Shown here: positions 59,493 through 64,000 of the stretch, in pieces
Position numbering within the stretch: position 1 is the first letter of the stretch
Layout of the letters: the number at the start of each line of letters is the position of its first letter
Assembly: GCF_003315075.1 (NCBI RefSeq)
Contig: NZ_QNRJ01000005.1
Location: 233,452-297,451, forward strand
Reading direction: 5' to 3'
Source of the DNA: Rossellomorea aquimaris
GTDB taxonomy: Bacteria; Bacillota; Bacilli; Bacillales; Bacillaceae_B
DNA: 64,000 bases
Program-made: the position numbers and the translations under genes
The notes under the pieces: generated by a model
Told to the model about the DNA's origin: nothing
Databases searched by the model: none
The model's input: only the letters and a program-made list of their open reading frames with translations

Positions 59493-59854
59493 AAAGACAT
59501 CTTTACAAATAGGCAGTTTTTTATAGAGTGTTGACAATATACAGGTTTTATTAAAGAAACTGATGCTTTGAAAGTTGATTGGAGCGGAAGGTGCTCGACT
59601 CCTGCGGGAATAGCGGGACAGGTGAGACCCCACAGGCGAAGCCGAGGAGGCTCACCGCCCGCCCCGCGGAAAGCGAGCATCCTGCAGCGGAAATCAACTA
59701 CTACTATCTTCATTGAAGAGCAGAGTAGTTTACGAAAAGAGCCTTTAATAAAACAATACAGGATAGACCATGTGCTATCCTGTCTTTTACATAGCGGACA
59801 AGGTGAAGAATGAGAAAGGTATAAATCTTTCTTTAAAAGGAGGTCCCTTTTACT
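59493..59854. repeat. Intergenic palindromic repeat R5 between gyrB and gyrA
   Basis: The 125-bp palindrome at 59574-59698 starts GTTGATTGGAGCGGAAGG and ends GCAGCGGAAATCAAC, the reverse orientation of R1, R2 and R4. B. subtilis has gyrB and gyrA almost adjacent, so the 362-bp gap here is made mainly by the repeat. A TTGACA (59531) and the GGAGG ribosome-binding site of gyrA are also present; the promoter is not confirmed. Confidence 0.85.
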
Positions 59855-62398
59855 ATGGCAGAAATACCAAGATCGAATGTTAAAGAAATTAATATAAGTA
59901 GTGAAATGCGCTCGTCTTTCCTGGATTATGCGATGAGTGTTATCGTGTCCCGTGCACTACCGGATGCACGTGATGGCCTGAAACCTGTCCATCGTCGTAT
60001 TTTGTATGCGATGAATGACTTGGGGATGACGGCTGAAAAAGCATACAAGAAATCAGCCCGTATCGTCGGTGAAGTAATCGGTAAGTATCACCCACACGGT
60101 GACTCAGCTGTTTATGACACGATGGTGCGTATGGCACAGGATTTCAACTATCGTTATATGCTTGTGGACGGTCATGGTAACTTCGGTTCCGTTGATGGAG
60201 ACGCAGCTGCGGCCATGCGTTACACAGAAGCACGTATGTCCAAAATCTCGATGGAACTCATTCGTGATATTAATAAAGATACAATTGATTATAAAGATAA
60301 CTATGATGGTACCGAGAGAGAGCCGGAAGTGTTACCTGCCCGTTTCCCTAACCTATTAGTAAACGGTTCTTCAGGTATCGCAGTAGGAATGGCAACGAAC
60401 ATTCCTCCTCATAATCTTGGGGAAGTCATCGATGGAATCCTTGCGTTAAGTAAAGATCCTGATATAACGATTCAAGAATTGATGGAATTCATCTACGGTC
60501 CTGATTTCCCTACTGCCGGCCTAATTGTAGGGAGAAGCGGGATACGTCGTGCCTATGAAACAGGTAAAGGATCCATCACCATGCGTGCCCGTGTGGAAAT
60601 CGAAACAAAAAGCAATGGGAAAGAAACGATCATCGTTCATCAAATCCCTTATCAAGTGAATAAAGCGAGACTGATCGAGAAAATTGCCGATCTTGTACGG
60701 GATAAGAAGATTGATGGCATCACAGATTTACGTGATGAATCGGACCGTAATGGTATGCGTGTCGTAATCGAAGTAAGAAAAGATGCGAATGCGAATGTCT
60801 TGCTTAATAATCTCTATAAGCAAACAGCCCTTCAAACAAGCTTCGGTATTAACCTTTTAGCACTTGTTGATGGCCAGCCAAAGGTATTGAATTTAAAAGA
60901 GTGCCTATATCATTACTTACAACATCAACGCGTCGTCATTCGTCGTAGAACGGAATTCGAATTACGCAAAGCTGAAGCAAGAGCTCATATTTTAGAAGGT
61001 CTGCGTATCGCCTTAGATCATATTGATGAAATCATTAAACTTATCCGTGGCTCTCAAACTACGGAACTTGCGAAACAAGGCTTGATGGAGAACTTCTCCC
61101 TTTCTGACAAACAAGCTCAAGCAATCCTGGATATGCGTCTTCAACGTTTAACCGGTTTAGAACGAGAAAAAATTGAAGACGAGTATCAAGAATTATTGAA
61201 GCAGATTGCAGAATTGAAAGCGATCTTAGCAGATGATGAAAAAGTTCTCGAAATCATTCGTGAAGAGCTTATCGAAATCAAAGAACGCTTCAATGATGAA
61301 AGAAGATCAGAAATCGTAGCGGGTGGAATTGAGAATATTGAAGATGAAGACTTAATTCCTAGAGAGAACATTGTCGTATCTCTTACTCATAACGGATACA
61401 TCAAGCGCCTGCCTGTCTCAACCTACCGCAGTCAAAAGCGTGGAGGAAGAGGAATCCAGGGAATGGGTACCAATGATGAAGACTTTGTTGAAAACTTACT
61501 GACAACGTCAACTCATGATACGATTCTATTCTTTACAAACAAAGGAAAAGCCTACCGTGCGAAAGGATACGAAATTCCTGAATTCAGTCGTACAGCTAAA
61601 GGACTTCCGATCATCAACCTGCTTGGGGTAGAAAAAGATGAGTGGATCAATGCCATGATTCGAGTGGAAGAATTCGTGGACGACTGGTACTTATTCTTTA
61701 CTACGAAGCAAGGAATCTCAAAACGTACGCCGGTATCAGATTTCGCCAATATCCGTACGAACGGTCTAATCGCCATTAACCTTCGGGAAAACGATGAGCT
61801 CATTTCCGTCAAACTGACCGATGGAGAGAAAGATATGATCATCGGAACGAAAAAAGGTATGCTCATTCGTTTCCCTGAAACGGATGTTCGTTCAATGGGA
61901 AGAACTGCTACAGGGGTAAAAGGAATTAACCTGAGTGATGATGACATTGTTGTAGGAATGGAAATTCTGGAAGAGAAGAGCGATGTCTTAGTTGTAACGG
62001 TAAATGGTTACGGTAAACGTACTCCTGCCAGTGAATATAGAGTTCAAACTCGTGGCGGTAAAGGCTTGAAAACATGTAATGTAACGGAACGTAACGGAGA
62101 GCTGGTGTCTGTTAAAGCCGTAACAGGTGAAGAAGACTTAATGATCATCACGGCACATGGTGTCCTTATCCGTATGGATGTGAATGATATTTCCACTACA
62201 GGCCGTAACACTCAAGGAGTTAAACTGATCCGTCTTCAAGAAAGTGAATTTGTTTCAACCGTTGCCAAGGTTGAAAAAGAAGATGAAGAAGAAACGGAAG
62301 CACCAGTTGAAACTGCTGAAGGAATGGAACAACCAGATAGCGAAGATCAAACATCTTCTGAAGATGTAGAAGATGTAATTGATGATACAGAAGAATAA
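59855..62398 (+). CDS. gyrA: DNA gyrase subunit A
   Basis: The 847-residue protein has the winged-helix domain with catalytic Tyr in [12 protein letters not shown] and the quinolone region [17 protein letters not shown], with the susceptible-type Ser and Asp. The C-terminal beta-pinwheel bears GyrA boxes ([11 protein letters not shown]) and ends in an acidic tail. It starts after AAAGGAGG. With GyrB it forms the A2B2 enzyme. Confidence 0.98.
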   Translation: MAEIPRSNVKEINISSEMRSSFLDYAMSVIVSRALPDARDGLKPVHRRILYAMNDLGMTAEKAYKKSARIVGEVIGKYHPHGDSAVYDTMVRMAQDFNYRYMLVDGHGNFGSVDGDAAAAMRYTEARMSKISMELIRDINKDTIDYKDNYDGTEREPEVLPARFPNLLVNGSSGIAVGMATNIPPHNLGEVIDGILALSKDPDITIQELMEFIYGPDFPTAGLIVGRSGIRRAYETGKGSITMRARVEIETKSNGKETIIVHQIPYQVNKARLIEKIADLVRDKKIDGITDLRDESDRNGMRVVIEVRKDANANVLLNNLYKQTALQTSFGINLLALVDGQPKVLNLKECLYHYLQHQRVVIRRRTEFELRKAEARAHILEGLRIALDHIDEIIKLIRGSQTTELAKQGLMENFSLSDKQAQAILDMRLQRLTGLEREKIEDEYQELLKQIAELKAILADDEKVLEIIREELIEIKERFNDERRSEIVAGGIENIEDEDLIPRENIVVSLTHNGYIKRLPVSTYRSQKRGGRGIQGMGTNDEDFVENLLTTSTHDTILFFTNKGKAYRAKGYEIPEFSRTAKGLPIINLLGVEKDEWINAMIRVEEFVDDWYLFFTTKQGISKRTPVSDFANIRTNGLIAINLRENDELISVKLTDGEKDMIIGTKKGMLIRFPETDVRSMGRTATGVKGINLSDDDIVVGMEILEEKSDVLVVTVNGYGKRTPASEYRVQTRGGKGLKTCNVTERNGELVSVKAVTGEEDLMIITAHGVLIRMDVNDISTTGRNTQGVKLIRLQESEFVSTVAKVEKEDEEETEAPVETAEGMEQPDSEDQTSSEDVEDVIDDTEE

Positions 62399-62408
62399 AT
62401 GAACAAAT

Positions 62409-62458
62409 AAGCTGTTTCCAGTAATGAAACTCTCATACTGGAAACAGCTTATTTTTTT
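62409..62458 (+). terminator. gyrA terminator
   Basis: AAGCTGTTTCCAGTA and TACTGGAAACAGCTT arms followed by ATTTTTTT after the gyrA stop codon. Confidence 0.9.
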
Positions 62459-62533
62459 GCAAAAATACAACTATAACCTGTTAAATTTGGTAAAATAAAC
62501 TAGAGGAAAAGGTGAGAAGTGAGGTGTTCATAG

Positions 62534-63616
62534 TTGAAGGTACATCGTGGAGAAATACAATTAGGATGCATCGTAGCAGAAGATATTATGGGAATGGCAG
62601 CCAATCCTATCATTCCAAAGAATACAGTAATAGAAGAAGAACATCTAAATATTCTTCAAGCATTCGATATAACAGAGCTCATAATAGAGAAAACAAAAGC
62701 GGATGGACGTCCATTTAGAACCCCGGTCTCTAATGATAAGGAGATAGTGGAGGAAGAAAACAATGAGCCAGTCGGATTCATCGATCTCTATTTATTGACG
62801 ATCAAGGAATTCAAGAAAGAATTCATGAACTGGCAATCAGGGACGTCTGTTAATGTTGCAAGGGTGAGAGAGTTACTGCTGCCGGTGATCCAAACGGTTG
62901 AACAGAACCCTACATATGTATATTCTTTTCATCAATATTGTACGAAAAAAGATTATCTTTTTCACCATGCCATTTCAGTGGGGATCATAAGTGCCATGCT
63001 GGGAAAGAAGTTAGGCTTGAACCCTGGTCAGGTGAACCAGCTGGCATTAGCGGGTGTCCTGGCAGACTGCGGAATGGCCAAGGTGAGTCCACACATATTA
63101 ACGAAAGAACAGCCTTTAACAGAGAGCGAATTTAAAGAAGTAAAGCTTCATACAGCCAACGGATATAAAATGGTTAAAGACACTCCATTGTTAAAAACGG
63201 AAACAAAACTGGCAATCTTTCAACATCATGAACGATTTGATGGTACCGGCTACCCGGCATCCGAGAAAAATAATCGTATTCATCTTTACTCTCAGATTGT
63301 TGGAATCACCGATGTTTTTCATGCCATGACGTCAGAAAGAATATATAGAAGCAAGCAGCCTGTATTCAAGGTGCTGGATATGATCAGTGAAGATTTATTT
63401 GGTAAATTCGATATTAAAGTCGTTAATGGTCTTCTTCAACTACTGGGAGATCTAAGGACAGGCACCTCAGTAAGGCTATCAACCGGCCAGTACGGAGAAG
63501 TCATGTATACCAAGCCAAACGCATATACAAAGCCCATCGTAAAAATAAATAAAACGGAAGAACTCGTAGATCTGTCTCGGCAAAAAGAGATTTATATATC
63601 AGAAGTTCTCGTTTAG
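62534..63616 (+). CDS. Degenerate HD-GYP-domain protein
   Basis: The 360-residue protein has an N-terminal domain of about 100 residues and an HD-GYP domain. HHERFDGTGYP (231-241), His145, and the later ITDVFHAMTSERIYR are present. The HD pair itself reads Ala177-Asp178 in GVLADCGMAK, so a metal ligand is missing. HD-GYP proteins usually hydrolyse c-di-GMP; this one may be inactive or a sensor. TTG 62534 is used after GAGGTG. It lies between gyrA and an rrn operon. Confidence 0.85.
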   Translation: MKVHRGEIQLGCIVAEDIMGMAANPIIPKNTVIEEEHLNILQAFDITELIIEKTKADGRPFRTPVSNDKEIVEEENNEPVGFIDLYLLTIKEFKKEFMNWQSGTSVNVARVRELLLPVIQTVEQNPTYVYSFHQYCTKKDYLFHHAISVGIISAMLGKKLGLNPGQVNQLALAGVLADCGMAKVSPHILTKEQPLTESEFKEVKLHTANGYKMVKDTPLLKTETKLAIFQHHERFDGTGYPASEKNNRIHLYSQIVGITDVFHAMTSERIYRSKQPVFKVLDMISEDLFGKFDIKVVNGLLQLLGDLRTGTSVRLSTGQYGEVMYTKPNAYTKPIVKINKTEELVDLSRQKEIYISEVLV

Positions 63617-63926
63617 AAATCAAGCATACCAGCGTATTTAGTAAACCTTAGGTTAGGTAACTAATCTTTGGTTTATTTAGATTTACCTCTTGCAAACCTG
63701 TCCAATAGTATGTATAATATTATTTGTTGTCCGAAAGGCATTACATAACTGTTTCAGAAAAAACTTTTCTAAAATAATAAAAATACCTTGACGATAATGT
63801 GAGTAAATGATATATTATAAAGGTCGCTTCAAACGAAGCGTTTACACATTGAACCTTGAAAACTGAACAAAACAAGACAATACGTCAACGTTAATTCTAG
63901 ATTTATTTTAAAGAGCTATTCAAACT
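63617..63926 (+). promoter_or_regulatory. Tandem rrn promoters and 16S leader
   Basis: P1 is TTGCAA (63690-63695) with a 17-bp spacer to TATAAT (63713-63718). P2 is TTGACG (63788-63793) with a 17-bp spacer to TATATT (63811-63816). The leader then has TTGAAAACTGAACAAAAC, a sequence typical of Bacillus pre-16S RNA. Confidence 0.9.
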
Positions 63927-64000
63927 TTTATCGGAGAGTTTGATCCTGGCTCAGGACGAACGCTGGCGGCGTGCCTAATACATGCAAGTCGAGCGGATTG
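63927..64000 (+). rRNA. rrs: 16S rRNA, 5' end (cut by window edge)
   Basis: The sequence TTTATCGGAGAGTTTGATCC and the following CTGGCTCAGGACGAACGCTG are the conserved 5' end of bacterial 16S rRNA. Only 74 nt are in the window. Confidence 0.98.

Overview
The window is the replication-origin region of a low-GC Gram-positive spore former of the family Bacillaceae. The evidence is the gene order rpmH-dnaA-dnaN-yaaA-recF-remB-gyrB-gyrA-rrn on one side and rnpA-spoIIIJ-jag-mnmE-mnmG-rsmG-noc-soj-spo0J on the other, with DnaA boxes, parS sites, the sporulation-type gene yyaC, and a walRKHIJ-htrA-rlmH block. Protein lengths and start sites fit Bacillus orthologues closely. The genus cannot be fixed from this sequence alone. 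A Bacillus or Rossellomorea-like organism is a guess.

Positions 1-11,104 are accessory DNA, probably one end of an integrated mobile element. From left to right they hold the first 31 codons of a DNA methyltransferase, a DUF4391-type protein and a SNF2-type helicase with an N-terminal PLD-like domain (together a restriction/defence operon cut by the window edge), two small or uncharacterised genes behind a hairpin leader, a RadC-like JAB protein, a roughly 330-bp gene-free region that folds into many nested helices, a two-winged-helix Rep-like protein, an XRE regulator, two small genes and a large serine recombinase. The recombinase gene runs into the 3' end of rlmH, the same chromosomal target used by staphylococcal SCC elements, and its last 50 codons are read from the antisense strand of rlmH.

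Positions 11,105-20,600 are the chromosomal rlmH-yyzF-htrA-walJ-walI-walH-walK-walR block plus an M23 cell-wall endopeptidase gene. Positions 20,954-21,512 carry four tRNA genes (Lys, Glu, Asp, Phe, all on the minus strand) with a triplicated 55-bp spacer. Positions 21,757-25,351 hold a YjfL/YjfC-like membrane-associated ligase operon divergent from a two-TM potassium channel. Then come purA, an ABC exporter, dnaB (dnaC in B. subtilis), rplI, gdpP, yybS, a chemoreceptor, rpsR-ssb-rpsF, ychF, yyzM, a MscS channel, yyaC, a DUF554 protein, spo0J-soj, noc, rsmG, mnmG, mnmE, jag, spoIIIJ, rnpA and rpmH. The bipartite oriC flanks dnaA at 52,978. Rightward from there come dnaN, yaaA, recF, remB, gyrB, gyrA, a degenerate HD-GYP gene and the start of a 16S rRNA gene with two tandem promoters.

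Most genes point away from oriC, as expected for housekeeping genes. Imperfect palindromic repeats of about 125 bp occur five times between core genes. DnaA-box clusters occur at oriC, upstream of mnmE and around rlmH/yyzF. The most interesting parts are the SCC-like insertion whose recombinase has a host-encoded tail, and the structured gene-free region beside the Rep-like gene.
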